A DNA stretch of 45,213 nucleotides from Sphingosinicella sp. YJ22 (lineage in GTDB: Bacteria > Pseudomonadota > Alphaproteobacteria > Sphingomonadales > Sphingomonadaceae). Positions 16,243-25,250 of the stretch are shown here, piece after piece. A model generated the notes under the pieces. The model was not told the origin of the DNA and did no database searches. It worked only from the letters and a program-made list of their open reading frames with translations. The stretch covers positions 1-45,213 of the forward strand of contig NZ_JAANPA010000027.1 in NCBI RefSeq assembly GCF_011320075.1. The letters run 5' to 3'. How positions within the stretch are numbered: the first letter of the stretch is position 1; each line of letters begins with the position of its first letter. The position numbers and the translations under genes were made by a program.

Positions 16243-17352
16243 TTACTCCGCCGCTGCCACCACCGCCCGGCGCTGGGCGCGGCGGCGCCATAAGCGGGCG
16301 CGCCACCACATCAGGATCCCGGTGATCGACAAGGCCGCCGGGATGAGGCCGCCGAGGAAGATGACCAGCTGCCACACGAAGCCCATTCCGGTGCCGTCGT
16401 GCCAGCGGCGCATCGTGCGGGCGGTGGTCTCCGGCTGAGCCGGCCGGGCGGGGATGACCTGGCCGTTGGTATCGTCGACCTTGACCTCGGCCGTGCCGCC
16501 GTCCCGTTCGAACGCCACGGCCCAGTCGTTGCTTCGCTCGGTCGGCCAGGTGATGGCGACCAACGGTCCGGTCGCGCTTCCTTGTGCAGCGGCAACCGCC
16601 CGGTCGGGCGTCAGCCAGGTCTCGACCAAGGGCTGGGCGGGACGCTGCGGCGCCGACGGCGCCTTGGGAGCGCTCGCCTCGAAGCGCCCGAAGACCTGGG
16701 GGAAGGAGATCCACACGCCGGTGAAGGACAGCATCGCCAGCGGGATCAGCACCCAGAAGCCCATCTGATGATGGAGGTTGGCGTTGAAGCTCGGCTGGCG
16801 CTTCCAGCGCAAGCCGCGGCGGACGCTGCCGGTCACCGGCCACCACAGCCAGATCCCGGTCAGGCAGGAAATGAACATGAACACGCCGACCCAGCCGACG
16901 ATCTGGCGGCCGGTACCGGGAACCATCAGGCTGCCGTGGAGGACGTGAAGCACCCGCACCGCGCCGTCGTTGCTTCCGGCGACGTCGAGCACCGCGCCGG
17001 TCTCGGGATGAAGCCAGATGTTGGTGCGCACCGGCCGCCGCTCGCCCTCCACCGGCGGTCGCGCCGCGGCGACCATCACCGCGCCCTCCCCGCCTTCCGG
17101 CATGCGGATCGAATGGATGCGTTCGCCCGGCTGCATCGCGGAGCGCGCCTTCTCGGCATAAGCCGCCGGCGCCAGCGCGGGCGCGGCGCGAACCTCGCGC
17201 TCTGGGTTGAGCAGAAGGTCGAGCCCGTCATGCCAGACCAGCGCCGAGCCGGTCACCGAGATCGGGATGATCAGCACCGCGAGGACGAGCCCGATCCACT
17301 TGTGGACCTGCAGCCACAACCGCCGCAGCTTCAAAACCGTCGCACTGGCCAT
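16243..17352 (-). CDS. PepSY-associated inner-membrane protein (iron-uptake type)
   Basis: 369 residues with four membrane helices (about 19-38, 145-165, 195-215, 330-350) and periplasmic PepSY regions. Conserved histidines occur in HKWIGL near residue 17, in HVLHGSL, and in the NLHHQMGFWVLIPLAML segment. Such proteins commonly sit beside siderophore receptors, where they are thought to reduce or release iron at the inner membrane. That fits the divergent TonB receptor. The ATG at 17352 is preceded by GGGAGGGG; the longer in-frame reading to 17472 would cross the shared control region. Confidence 0.87.
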   Translation of the reverse strand: MASATVLKLRRLWLQVHKWIGLVLAVLIIPISVTGSALVWHDGLDLLLNPEREVRAAPALAPAAYAEKARSAMQPGERIHSIRMPEGGEGAVMVAAARPPVEGERRPVRTNIWLHPETGAVLDVAGSNDGAVRVLHVLHGSLMVPGTGRQIVGWVGVFMFISCLTGIWLWWPVTGSVRRGLRWKRQPSFNANLHHQMGFWVLIPLAMLSFTGVWISFPQVFGRFEASAPKAPSAPQRPAQPLVETWLTPDRAVAAAQGSATGPLVAITWPTERSNDWAVAFERDGGTAEVKVDDTNGQVIPARPAQPETTARTMRRWHDGTGMGFVWQLVIFLGGLIPAALSITGILMWWRARLWRRRAQRRAVVAAAE

Positions 17353-17398
17353 CGTCGGCCCCTCCCGCTTTTGATCATCAATCGCAACAGATTTGCTA

Positions 17399-17415
17399 TT
17401 GCGAAACGTTCGCAA
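17399..17415. promoter_or_regulatory. Fur-like operator between PepSY protein and TonB receptor
   Basis: TTGCGAA-ACG-TTCGCAA is a perfect seven-base-arm palindrome in the 120-base gap between the two divergent iron-uptake genes. It resembles the TGCGAAT/ATTCGCA-type Fur boxes of alphaproteobacteria. The flank (CAGATTTGCTATTGCG) is AT-rich for this genome. Binding by Fur is inferred from motif and context. Confidence 0.6.
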
Positions 17416-17472
17416 GAATCGTAGCCGGACAAACACGGCAAGCGCAACAGCGCATCTCGATAAGGGGCTCAC

Positions 17473-19605
17473 ATGTTTATCCGGTCAACCTCTGCCTTGG
17501 CTCTCGCATGGGCGATGGCCACTCCCGCGCTCGCCGCGGAGGACGAGTCCGCGCTCGCGGAATCGGCCGCCGCGAACGAGACTCAGTCCGGCGGCCTGAT
17601 CGTAGTCACCGGGACCCGCGACGGTTATGGCGCCGACCGCACCCGCAGCGCCACGCGCACGGATACTCCGCTGCAGGACGTGCCGCAGGCAGTGAGCGTG
17701 GTCAGCGAGGAGCAGATCGAAGACCAGAACCTCCGTTCGATTGCCGACGTCCTGCGCTACGTCCCCGGCGCCACCGCCGCGCAGGGCGAGGGCCACCGCG
17801 ACCAGATCGTGCTCCGCGGCAACAACTCGACCGCCGACTTCTTCGTCGACGGCATTCGCGACGACGTCCAATATTATCGCCCGCTCTACAATCTCGAGCG
17901 GGTCGAGGTGCTGCGCGGGCCCAATGCGATGATCTTCGGCCGCGGCGGCGGCGGCGGCGTCGTCAACCGCGTGACCAAGCAGCCGTTCGACCAGCTGCTC
18001 GTCGCCGGCAGCGGCTCGCTCAATACGTTCGGCGCCTGGGCGATCGACGCCGACGTCAACCTGCCGCTCAGCGAGGGGGTCGCGGTCCGCCTCAACGGCG
18101 TCCACGAGGAGTTCGCCAACCATCGCGACGTCTTCGAAGGCGAGATCACCGCGTTCAACCCAAGCGCGCGGGTGCTCCTCGGGCCGGACACCGGCTTCGT
18201 CCTCTCCTACGAATATGTCGATGACAGCCGCGTCGTCGACCGCGGCGTGCCCGCGGCCCGGCCCGGCACGATCCAGGACCCCGCCGCTCCTCTCGCTGGC
18301 TTCCGCGACACCTTCTTCGGCCAGCCGGGCACCAACCAGCTCGGCTTCGAAGGCCATATCCTGCGCGGCACCTTCGAGCACCGCTTCAGCGACAATCTGA
18401 GCCTCGTCAGCAGGCTCCATTATGCCGACCATGACAAATTCTACCGCAACGCCTTCCCCTCCGGCCCCGTGACCGCGGCCAATAGCGTCGCGGTCCAGGC
18501 CTATTTCGACGCCTTCCAGCGCGAGAATCTGTTCAGCCAGACCGACCTCGTGTGGACCGTCAGCACCGGGCCGCTGAGCCACACCATCCTCGCGGGGGTC
18601 GAGATCGGCAATCAACAGACGGCCAACCAGCGCCTCAACGGCTTCTTCGGCGCGAGCCAGACCGCCATTGTGCCGCTCGCCGACCCCTTCGTCATTCCGG
18701 CCATCAGCTTCCGCGGCGGCGCCGGGACCGGCGAGCGCTCGACCGCGACCGACGCGGACATCTTCGCGCTCTATGTGCAGGACCAGATCGAGGTCGGCCC
18801 GGTCGAGCTGATCGCGGGCCTTCGCTACGACCGCTTCGGGATCGACGCGACCAATGTCGTCAACGGCCAGACCTTCACCCGCACGGACGATTTGTTGTCG
18901 CCGCGGGTGGGCGTGGTGTTCCACCCCGTGGAGCCGGTTTCGCTCTACGCGAGCTTCAGCCGCTCCTACCTTCCGCAGTCGGGCGACCAGTTCAATTCGC
19001 TCGACCTCACCACCGCGGCGCTCGAGCCGGAGCGGTTCGACAATTACGAAGCGGGGGTGAAGTGGCAGGCGACGCCAGGGCTTCTGCTCTCCGCCGCCGT
19101 CTATCAGCTCGATCGCAGCAACACCCGGGCGAACGACCCGATCACCGGCGCACCGGTGCAGACCGGGTCGCAGCGCAGCCGCGGTCTCGAGCTCGAGGCG
19201 GTGGGCGAGATCCTGCCGCACTGGAACGTGACCCTCGCCTACACGCTGCAGGAAGCCGAGATCACCGCGACGACGACCGCGGCGCCGGCGGGCCGCGAGG
19301 TGCCGCTGGTGCCGCGCCACCAGCTGGCTGCCTGGACCCGCTACGACTTCTCCGACCGGATCGGCGCCGGGATTGGCGTGATCCACCAGTCGGAGAGCTT
19401 CTCGACGATCAGCAACGCGGTCGCGCTTCCGGGCTTCACCCGCGTCGACGCCGGCATGTTCGTCAAGCTCACCGATCAGGTGGAGGCGCAGGTCAACGTC
19501 GAGAACCTGTTCGACGAGGACTATTTCCCGACCGCGCATAGCGACAACAACATCACCACGGGCGCGCCGCTGAACGCGCGCTTTACCTTGCGCTTCCGCT
19601 ACTGA
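17473..19605 (+). CDS. TonB-dependent siderophore receptor
   Basis: 710 residues. A signal peptide covers about 1-22 (ending ATPALAA). A likely TonB box, GLIVVTGTR, starts near residue 41. The plug domain (about 60-165) has DVPQAVSVV, LRYVPGATAAQGEG, LRGNNSTADFFVDGIRDD and ERVEVLRGPNAMIFGRG. A 22-strand barrel follows and ends FTLRFRY with the terminal aromatic residue needed for outer-membrane insertion. The plug sequence fits ferric-siderophore receptors of the FhuA/FecA/catecholate group; the ligand cannot be told. The ATG at 17473 follows AAGGGG. It is divergent from the PepSY protein and probably iron-regulated. Confidence 0.94.
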   Translation: MFIRSTSALALAWAMATPALAAEDESALAESAAANETQSGGLIVVTGTRDGYGADRTRSATRTDTPLQDVPQAVSVVSEEQIEDQNLRSIADVLRYVPGATAAQGEGHRDQIVLRGNNSTADFFVDGIRDDVQYYRPLYNLERVEVLRGPNAMIFGRGGGGGVVNRVTKQPFDQLLVAGSGSLNTFGAWAIDADVNLPLSEGVAVRLNGVHEEFANHRDVFEGEITAFNPSARVLLGPDTGFVLSYEYVDDSRVVDRGVPAARPGTIQDPAAPLAGFRDTFFGQPGTNQLGFEGHILRGTFEHRFSDNLSLVSRLHYADHDKFYRNAFPSGPVTAANSVAVQAYFDAFQRENLFSQTDLVWTVSTGPLSHTILAGVEIGNQQTANQRLNGFFGASQTAIVPLADPFVIPAISFRGGAGTGERSTATDADIFALYVQDQIEVGPVELIAGLRYDRFGIDATNVVNGQTFTRTDDLLSPRVGVVFHPVEPVSLYASFSRSYLPQSGDQFNSLDLTTAALEPERFDNYEAGVKWQATPGLLLSAAVYQLDRSNTRANDPITGAPVQTGSQRSRGLELEAVGEILPHWNVTLAYTLQEAEITATTTAAPAGREVPLVPRHQLAAWTRYDFSDRIGAGIGVIHQSESFSTISNAVALPGFTRVDAGMFVKLTDQVEAQVNVENLFDEDYFPTAHSDNNITTGAPLNARFTLRFRY

Positions 19606-19627
19606 CGGGCAGCAGCGGGGCTCTCCT

Positions 19628-20530
19628 TCAGACGCCCTGCATGTAGCCGGCGCAGGAGTCCGGCGAGCCGCCCTGGAAGCCGCGGCGAAGCGCTTCCTGG
19701 CGCTGGGCCGAGGTGCCGTGGGTGAAGCTTTCGGGGACCGGCCGGCGACCGGCGGAGCGTTGCAGCGTGTCGTCGCCGATCGCCGCGGCGGCGCGCAGGC
19801 CCTCCTCGAGATCGCCCGCCTCCAGAGTCGCGCCGGCGCGGTTGGCCTGCGCCGCCCACACGCCGGCGAGACAGTCGGCCTGAAGCTCCATGCGCACCTG
19901 AAGCGCGTTCTGCTGCGCCTCGCCGACGCCGCGCTGAGCGCTTCGGACCTGGTCGTTGATTCCGGAAATGGTCTGGATGTGATGGCCCATTTCGTGAGCG
20001 ATCACATAGGCCCCGGCGAAATCGCCCGGCGCGCCGAAGCGCGACGACAGTTCGCTGAAGAAGTCGGTGTCGATATAGATGCCCTGGTCGAGCGGGCAGT
20101 AGAACGGCCCCATCGCCGCTTGCGCCGCGCCGCAGCCGGATTGGCCGGCCTGGCTGTAGAAGACGAGCTTGGGCGGGTCGAACGCCTCGCCTTGCGCCTG
20201 ATAGAGCTGCGCCCACACTTCCTCGGTGCGGGTGTAGACGTTGCAGGCGAAGCGGGTGGTGTCGTCGGACCGGCACACCTCGCTCGATGCCTGGCCGGCG
20301 TTGGAGCGGCCGCTCGGGCTCACCGCCTGCTGGCCGCCGCCGAAGAAGCTTCCCAGACCGCCGAACAGGAACATCACGATCAACAGCACGACGATGCCGC
20401 CGATGCCGAAGCGGCTGGCGACCAGGCCGAGCAGCATGCCGCCCGCGCCGCCGAGGCCGCCGCCGCCGCCGAAGCCCATGCCGCGCTGGCTCTCGATGTT
20501 GCCGCTGAACCGATCTTCGTCGAACCGCAT
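19628..20530 (-). CDS. Neutral zinc metallopeptidase, YpfJ family
   Basis: 300 residues. An N-terminal cytoplasmic Gly-rich stretch (about 17-33) is followed by one membrane helix (about 41-58) and a periplasmic domain. The metal-binding HEMGHH is at 179-184, and four cysteines are scattered before it (CRSDD, FACN, SGCG, YCPLD). The family (putative_zinc-peptidase, YpfJ) is widespread with no well-defined substrate. The ATG at 20530 follows AGGAGT by eight bases; in-frame starts farther upstream overlap the divergent dehydrogenase leader. It is convergent with the TonB receptor, 22 bases apart. Confidence 0.9.
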   Translation of the reverse strand: MRFDEDRFSGNIESQRGMGFGGGGGLGGAGGMLLGLVASRFGIGGIVVLLIVMFLFGGLGSFFGGGQQAVSPSGRSNAGQASSEVCRSDDTTRFACNVYTRTEEVWAQLYQAQGEAFDPPKLVFYSQAGQSGCGAAQAAMGPFYCPLDQGIYIDTDFFSELSSRFGAPGDFAGAYVIAHEMGHHIQTISGINDQVRSAQRGVGEAQQNALQVRMELQADCLAGVWAAQANRAGATLEAGDLEEGLRAAAAIGDDTLQRSAGRRPVPESFTHGTSAQRQEALRRGFQGGSPDSCAGYMQGV

Positions 20531-20646
20531 GGCGCTTACTCCTGGCCTCGCCGCAACAATGTTCCGCACCCGTCGCGGTTGCATCGGTCGGCTTGCATAT
20601 TGCGCCGCCCGGGGCGATGCGGCCCGGGTCACGACCAGGAGTCCCC

Positions 20647-21402
20647 ATGTTCCTTCACGGCAAGACCGCCCTCGTCACCGGCTCCACCTCGGGCATCGGC
20701 CTCGCCATCGCGCGGGCGCTCGCCGCCGAGGGCGCCAGGGTGACCCTCAACGGCTTCGGCGACCGCGACGAGATCGCCCGGCTGCAGGAGGAACTGGGCG
20801 CGGGCTACAGCGACGCCGACCTCACCTCTCCGGCGGCGATCGAGACGATGTTCGCCGAGACCGGTCCCGTCGACATCCTGGTCAACAATGCCGGAACCCA
20901 GTTCGTGTCGCCGGCCGACCAGTTCCCGGTCGAGAAATGGGACCTGATCCTCGCCCTAAACCTGTCCGCGGTGTTCCACACCACGCGGCTCGCGCTGCCC
21001 GGCATGAAGGCGCGCGGCTGGGGCCGGATCATCAACACCGCCTCGGCCCACAGCCTCGTCGCCAGCCCCAACAAGTCGGCCTATGTCGCCGCCAAGCATG
21101 GCGTCGCCGGCTTCACCAAGACGGTCGCGCTCGAGACCGCGCAGTCCGGCGTGACCGTGAACTGCATCAGTCCGGGCTATGTCTGGACGCCTTTGGTCGA
21201 GAACCAGATCCCCGATACGATGCGCACCCGCGGCCTCACCCGCGAGCAGGTGATGAACGACGTGCTGCTCGCCGCCCAGCCGACCAAGCGCTTCGTCCAG
21301 GTCGACGAGGTCGCCGCGCTCGCGCTGTTCCTGTGCCGCGACGAGGCCGCCAGCATCACCGGCGCCAACCTCAGCATGGACGGCGGCTGGACCGCGCAAT
21401 AG
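20647..21402 (+). CDS. bdhA: 3-Hydroxybutyrate dehydrogenase (short-chain dehydrogenase)
   Basis: 251 residues. An SDR protein with the NAD-binding TGSTSGIG at 11-18, NNAG at 80-83, an active-site serine around 133-137 (NTASAHS), and the catalytic pair Y146 and K150 (YVAAK). The C-terminus ends DGGWTAQ, a hallmark of 3-hydroxybutyrate dehydrogenases. It converts (R)-3-hydroxybutyrate to acetoacetate, for example from polyhydroxybutyrate breakdown. No PHB genes are adjacent. The ATG at 20647 has AGGAG just upstream. A strong terminator follows. Confidence 0.93.
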   Translation: MFLHGKTALVTGSTSGIGLAIARALAAEGARVTLNGFGDRDEIARLQEELGAGYSDADLTSPAAIETMFAETGPVDILVNNAGTQFVSPADQFPVEKWDLILALNLSAVFHTTRLALPGMKARGWGRIINTASAHSLVASPNKSAYVAAKHGVAGFTKTVALETAQSGVTVNCISPGYVWTPLVENQIPDTMRTRGLTREQVMNDVLLAAQPTKRFVQVDEVAALALFLCRDEAASITGANLSMDGGWTAQ

Positions 21403-21410
21403 CGCACGAA

Positions 21411-21438
21411 AAAGGGCTCCCCCGCGGAGGAGCCCTTT
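21411..21438. terminator. Bidirectional terminator between bdhA and a convergent gene
   Basis: A perfect ten-base stem, AAAGGGCTCC (21411-21420) and GGAGCCCTTT (21429-21438), flanks an eight-base loop. A-rich bases precede it and T-rich bases follow, so it can stop transcription from both sides. Confidence 0.88.
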
Positions 21439-21459
21439 AGTTTCCCCGCTCGAGGAAGC

Positions 21460-21930
21460 TTACTGGCTGGCGACTTCCGAGATGTGGAGCTCGGCGGGCT
21501 GGGTGGTGCCCGAGCTGTAGGTGCCGACCCAGATTTCGTAGCGGCCCGACATCGGGCGGTTGAAGCGGACCGCCGGGTTGAGGCCGTTCACGCCGCCGTC
21601 ATCGTCGCAATAATAGCTGCCGTCCGGCGCGTTGACGATCAGAGTGGTGTCGGCGCCGGAGGCGACCGAGATGATCAGCGGATAATTGCCGCTGTCATAA
21701 TGAAGCCGGACGTCCGGCTGGTTGGTGATGAAGCCGCGGCAGGAGGAGCTGAGATTCTGCGCATTGCGGTCGCCGCCGGCGCGCAGGTTGACGACTCGCG
21801 GATCGGGCGTGAAGCCCGATTCCAGAGTCAGCTCGCCATAATTGGGGCGGGCATTGTAATCTTGGGCGGCCGCCGGCAAGGCGGCGGCACAGGCCAGAAC
21901 AGCGGCGAGCGCGATATTGCGTCCGGTCAT
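21460..21930 (-). CDS. Small secreted protein with PPC-like domain
   Basis: 156 residues with a signal peptide (about 1-22, ending PAAAQ). The mature part is a beta-rich domain with two cysteines (SSSCRGF, YYCDDDGG) that could form a disulfide. The end pattern (NAPDGSYYCDDD ... SGRYEIWVGTYSSG) resembles bacterial pre-peptidase C-terminal (PPC) beta-sandwich domains, which suggests surface or periplasmic binding (inference). The ATG at 21930 has a very good ribosome site, AGGAGGAG. It is divergent from the DUF4893 gene. Function unknown. Confidence 0.8.
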   Translation of the reverse strand: MTGRNIALAAVLACAAALPAAAQDYNARPNYGELTLESGFTPDPRVVNLRAGGDRNAQNLSSSCRGFITNQPDVRLHYDSGNYPLIISVASGADTTLIVNAPDGSYYCDDDGGVNGLNPAVRFNRPMSGRYEIWVGTYSSGTTQPAELHISEVASQ

Positions 21931-22063
21931 TGCTACACTCCTCCTGATGATCGATCGTTATCGTTTCGTAACGAGGTTGCGGCGGAGCGGAGCGGCGGTC
22001 AAGCGCAGACCGACGGGCGAGCCGCGCCGTAAAAGTGCCGCCTTTGTAGGTGACTGAGAAGCC

Positions 22064-22693
22064 ATGACTAATCGCCTCCTTGCAATGCTGGCCGCCATCG
22101 GCCTCGCTTGCGCCTCTATCTTGTCCGTGCCGGCGACGGCGCAACGCCGCGACCAGGGTGCCGACTGGCGCGACGTAGCGACGGAACGGGATCGGGTGCG
22201 GCTGAGGGAGTGGCGAAGCGCCTGGCTGGAGGCGCTGCGCGACGCCCGCTCGGGCGGGCACACCGCCGAGATCGAGCGCGAGGGCGTGCTTCTTCACCCG
22301 GACGCGGCTTTGCTTCGCCCCGCGCCGCCGGTCGGCGACTATCGCTGCCGGGTGATCAAGGTCGGCGCTCAGGACGACCTGCTCGATTACATCGCCTATC
22401 CCGCCTTCCGCTGCCGAATCCGGCCGGAGCGCGACGGGCGGCTAAGCTTCGTCAAGCTGACCGGGTCGCAGCGGCCGATCGGCTTCATCTATCCCGACGG
22501 CACGCGGCGGATGATCTTCCTCGGCACGCTCCAGCTCGGCGACGAGCGCCGCTCGCTGCGCTACGGCGTCGACGAGGAGCGCGACATGGCGGGAATCGTC
22601 GAGCGGATCGGCGAGCGCCGCTGGCGCGTGGTGTTCCCGCGCCCCGCCTTCGAATCGATCGTCGACGTGCTGGAGCTCGTTCCGGTCCGCTGA
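22064..22693 (+). CDS. DUF4893 secreted protein
   Basis: 209 residues with a signal peptide (about 1-27, ending VPATAQ). The mature domain contains WRDVATERDRVRLREWR, GDYRCRVIKVGAQ, YPAFRCRI and FVKLTGSQRPIGFIYPDG. This conserved pattern I recognise as DUF4893, found mostly in sphingomonads. Two cysteines (YRCR and FRCR) may pair in the periplasm. Role unknown. It stands alone between a divergent secreted protein and a downstream amidohydrolase on the same strand, about 65 bases away. Confidence 0.85.
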   Translation: MTNRLLAMLAAIGLACASILSVPATAQRRDQGADWRDVATERDRVRLREWRSAWLEALRDARSGGHTAEIEREGVLLHPDAALLRPAPPVGDYRCRVIKVGAQDDLLDYIAYPAFRCRIRPERDGRLSFVKLTGSQRPIGFIYPDGTRRMIFLGTLQLGDERRSLRYGVDEERDMAGIVERIGERRWRVVFPRPAFESIVDVLELVPVR

Positions 22694-22759
22694 CGCGGCC
22701 GCCTTGTTTGTGGGTCGATGTTCGCTAGGCTGCCCGCTTCCGTCGAGAAGGGGCTGCCG

Positions 22760-24115
22760 GTGAAGAAGACTTTCTGTGCACTGCTGTTATGCTGCGCCGC
22801 GATGAGCAGCGCCTATGCCCAGCCCGCCGCTTCGCCGGCCATGCCGTCGCGGCCCGAGATCGAGAATGCCGTCCGCGCCGACATGGGCGATCTGATGGCG
22901 CTCTACCGCGAGCTTCACGCCAATCCCGAGCTCAGCATGCAGGAGACGCGAAGCGCCGCGCGCATGGCCGAGGAGGCGCGGCGGCTCGGCTTCGAGGTGA
23001 CCACCGGCGTCGGCGGCACCGGAGTCGTTGCGGTATTGCGCAACGGCGAGGGGCCCACGGTGCTGCTGCGCGCCGACATGGACGGCCTGCCGATGGAGGA
23101 GCGCACCGGCCTCCCCTTCGCCAGCCGCGCGCGCGGCCAGACCCGCGAGGGACAGGACAGCTTCATCGCCCACAGCTGCGGCCACGACACCCACATGACC
23201 GCCTGGGTCGGCACCGCCCGCCGCCTCGTCGCGCTTCGCAACCGCTGGAGCGGCACCCTGGTGATGGTCGCTCAGCCTGGCGAGGAGACCAGCCAGGGCG
23301 CCAAGGCGATGCTCGAGGACGGCCTGTTCACCCGCTTCCCCCGCCCGGACTTCGCCCTCGCCTTCCACGACAGCGCGACCCTGCCGGCCGGCACGATCGG
23401 CTACACGCCGGGGCCGACGCTGGCCAATGTCGACAGCGTCGACATGGTCGTGCGCGGGGTCGGCGGCCATGGCGCGGCGCCGCACACCACGCGCGACCCT
23501 ATCGTGCTCGCCTCGCGCATCGTCACGTCGCTCCAGACCCTGGTGAGCCGCGAGCTCGACCCGCTCGACAGCGCGGTGGTCACGGTCGGCTCGTTCCAGG
23601 CCGGGTCCAAGCACAACATCATCTCCGACGAGGCGCGGCTGCTGCTGACCGTGCGCAGCTACACGCCCGAGGTGCGGCGGCAATTGCTCGACGGCATCGC
23701 CCGGATCGCCCGCGGCGAAGCGATCGCCGCCGGTATTCCCGAGGACCGAATGCCGGTGGTCACCGTGCGCGAGGCGGAATCGACGCCAGCGACGGTCAAT
23801 TCCGATCCGTTCACCCAGCAGATGGCGGGGACGTTCCGGCAATGGTTCGGCGAGGAGCGGGTGCGCCAGATCCGCCCGGTCATGGCGGGCGAGGACTTTG
23901 GGCGTTTCCGCCTCGCCGAGCCCAATTTGCAGAGCATGATCTTCTGGGTCGGCGGCGTGCCCCAGGCGCAATATGACGCGGCCGTCGCCGCCAACGACAT
24001 GAGCCGCCTGCCCTCGCTTCACAGCCCCTTCTGGGCACCCGAAGCGGACGCGGTGATCTCAACCGCGACCGAGGCGCTTACCGTGGCTGCGCTTCAGGTG
24101 CTGGGCCGGCCCTGA
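22760..24115 (+). CDS. Secreted M20-family amidohydrolase (metallopeptidase)
   Basis: 451 residues. A signal peptide of about 21 residues (VKKTFCALLLCCAAMSSAYA) precedes an M20D catalytic domain with LRADMDGLPMEE, the metal ligands in HSCGHDTHM, and PGEETSQGAKAM. A dimerisation insert starts near VRGVGGHGAAPHTT. It hydrolyses amide bonds of N-acyl amino acids or similar compounds, probably in the periplasm. The GTG at 22760 is preferred because AGAAGGGG precedes it and the signal peptide starts at once. An ATG at 22718 would add 14 residues. Confidence 0.88.
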   Translation: MKKTFCALLLCCAAMSSAYAQPAASPAMPSRPEIENAVRADMGDLMALYRELHANPELSMQETRSAARMAEEARRLGFEVTTGVGGTGVVAVLRNGEGPTVLLRADMDGLPMEERTGLPFASRARGQTREGQDSFIAHSCGHDTHMTAWVGTARRLVALRNRWSGTLVMVAQPGEETSQGAKAMLEDGLFTRFPRPDFALAFHDSATLPAGTIGYTPGPTLANVDSVDMVVRGVGGHGAAPHTTRDPIVLASRIVTSLQTLVSRELDPLDSAVVTVGSFQAGSKHNIISDEARLLLTVRSYTPEVRRQLLDGIARIARGEAIAAGIPEDRMPVVTVREAESTPATVNSDPFTQQMAGTFRQWFGEERVRQIRPVMAGEDFGRFRLAEPNLQSMIFWVGGVPQAQYDAAVAANDMSRLPSLHSPFWAPEADAVISTATEALTVAALQVLGRP

Positions 24116-24120
24116 CGACA

Positions 24121-24170
24121 TTCCTCCCTGTCGCCCGCAGGCGATGGGGAGCCTCGCTTCACAGGGAGGA
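24121..24170. repeat. REP-like hairpin, compact copy 2
   Basis: A compact member of the family at 16103 and 30259. CCTCCC-TGTCGCC-CGCA-GGCGAT-GGGGAG forms one hairpin. The outer TTCCTCCCTGT (24121-24131) is also complementary to ACAGGGAGGA (24161-24170). It lies between the convergent M20 and mannose-1-phosphate guanylyltransferase genes and may terminate both. Confidence 0.78.
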
Positions 24171-24176
24171 TTTCCT

Positions 24177-25250
24177 TCAGAGCAATTCGTCGCGGCCCTG
24201 CGCCTTGAGCGCCTCGACCGCTTCCCTGACGCGCTGGCTGTCGCCGCGGCGCATGACGAGCACGGAGTCGCGGGTGGCGACGATGATCAGGTCATCGACT
24301 CCGACGGCGGTGACCGAAAGACCCTCGGAGCGGATCAGACAATTCCTGCTGTCGACGGCGAGGGCCTGGCCCTGAAGGGCGTTGCCGGCCTCGTCGCGGT
24401 CGGAGACCTGGTGGAGCGCGTCCCAGCTGCCGATGTCGGACCAGCCGGCGTCCATCGGCACCACCGCCACCCGTCCGGCTTTCTCCATCACCGCGTAGTC
24501 GATCGAGATTGCGGGCGCCGACGCGAAGGCGGTGCCGTCGGGGCGCAGCGCGCCGTCCTCCGCTTCGGCGCCCGCCAGCGCCGCCTCCGCCGCCGCCAGG
24601 ACCTCCGGCGCATGCGCGCGCAACGCGGCGATCATGGCGCCGGCGCGGAACAGGAAGATGCCGCCGTTCCAGTCGAACGCGCCGCTCGCGACATACTGCT
24701 CGGCCATCGCGAGGTCGGGCTTCTCGACGAACCGCGCCGCCTCGAACACGCCGTCGCCGATCTGCGCGGCGCGCTCGATATAGCCGAAGCCCGTCTCCGG
24801 CCGGTCCGGGGTCATTCCGAACGTGACGATCCAGCCGTCCCGCGCCGCCGCCATGCCGCGCGCCACCGCCGCGCGAAAGGCGCCGACGTCGCGGATCAGG
24901 TGGTCGCTCGGCAGCACGAGCAGCAAATCGTCGGGCGCCGCCTTGAGCGCCGCCAGAGCGATCGCCGGCGCGGTGTTGCGGGCGACCGGCTCGAGGATCA
25001 GCAGGCCGAGCGTCGCGGCGCCGAGCTGGGCGTCGATCGCCGCCGCCTGAACCGTGCTGGCGATCAGCCAGGGCGCCGCGAACTGAGCCGGCTCGCGCAC
25101 CCGTTCGGCGGCGAGCTGGAGCAGGGTCGCCTCGCCGGTCAGCGCCAGCAGCTGCTTGGGCCGCGCGAGGCGCGACAGCGGCCACAGCCGAGTGCCGGCG
25201 CCTCCACACAGGATGACCGGAATGATCCGGCTGTCGTCGCTCGCATCCAT
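24177..25250 (-). CDS. Mannose-1-phosphate guanylyltransferase
   Basis: 357 residues. It makes GDP-mannose from GTP and mannose-1-phosphate, a precursor for exopolysaccharide. The nucleotidyltransferase signature VILCGGAGTRLWPLSR (residues 13-27) and PKQ (31-33) are present, as are LVLPSDHLI, FVEKPD and WNGGIFLFRA. The C-terminal cupin phosphomannose-isomerase domain of the bifunctional ManC/AlgA type (about 480 residues) is missing, so this is the short, single-function form. It is divergent from the sugar-transferase/prs genes, which fits supply of sugar for the same polymer. The ATG at 25250 follows GGGGGTGG. Confidence 0.9.
   Translation of the reverse strand: MDASDDSRIIPVILCGGAGTRLWPLSRLARPKQLLALTGEATLLQLAAERVREPAQFAAPWLIASTVQAAAIDAQLGAATLGLLILEPVARNTAPAIALAALKAAPDDLLLVLPSDHLIRDVGAFRAAVARGMAAARDGWIVTFGMTPDRPETGFGYIERAAQIGDGVFEAARFVEKPDLAMAEQYVASGAFDWNGGIFLFRAGAMIAALRAHAPEVLAAAEAALAGAEAEDGALRPDGTAFASAPAISIDYAVMEKAGRVAVVPMDAGWSDIGSWDALHQVSDRDEAGNALQGQALAVDSRNCLIRSEGLSVTAVGVDDLIIVATRDSVLVMRRGDSQRVREAVEALKAQGRDELL

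Noticed and set aside
17485-19539. 684-residue minus-strand open frame opposite the TonB receptor
   Set aside because: Antisense shadow of a certain gene in a GC-rich genome, with composition typical of such shadows.
21956-21973. CGTTA...TAACG inverted repeat between the secreted protein and DUF4893
   Set aside because: Arms of five bases are too short to support an operator claim without conservation data.
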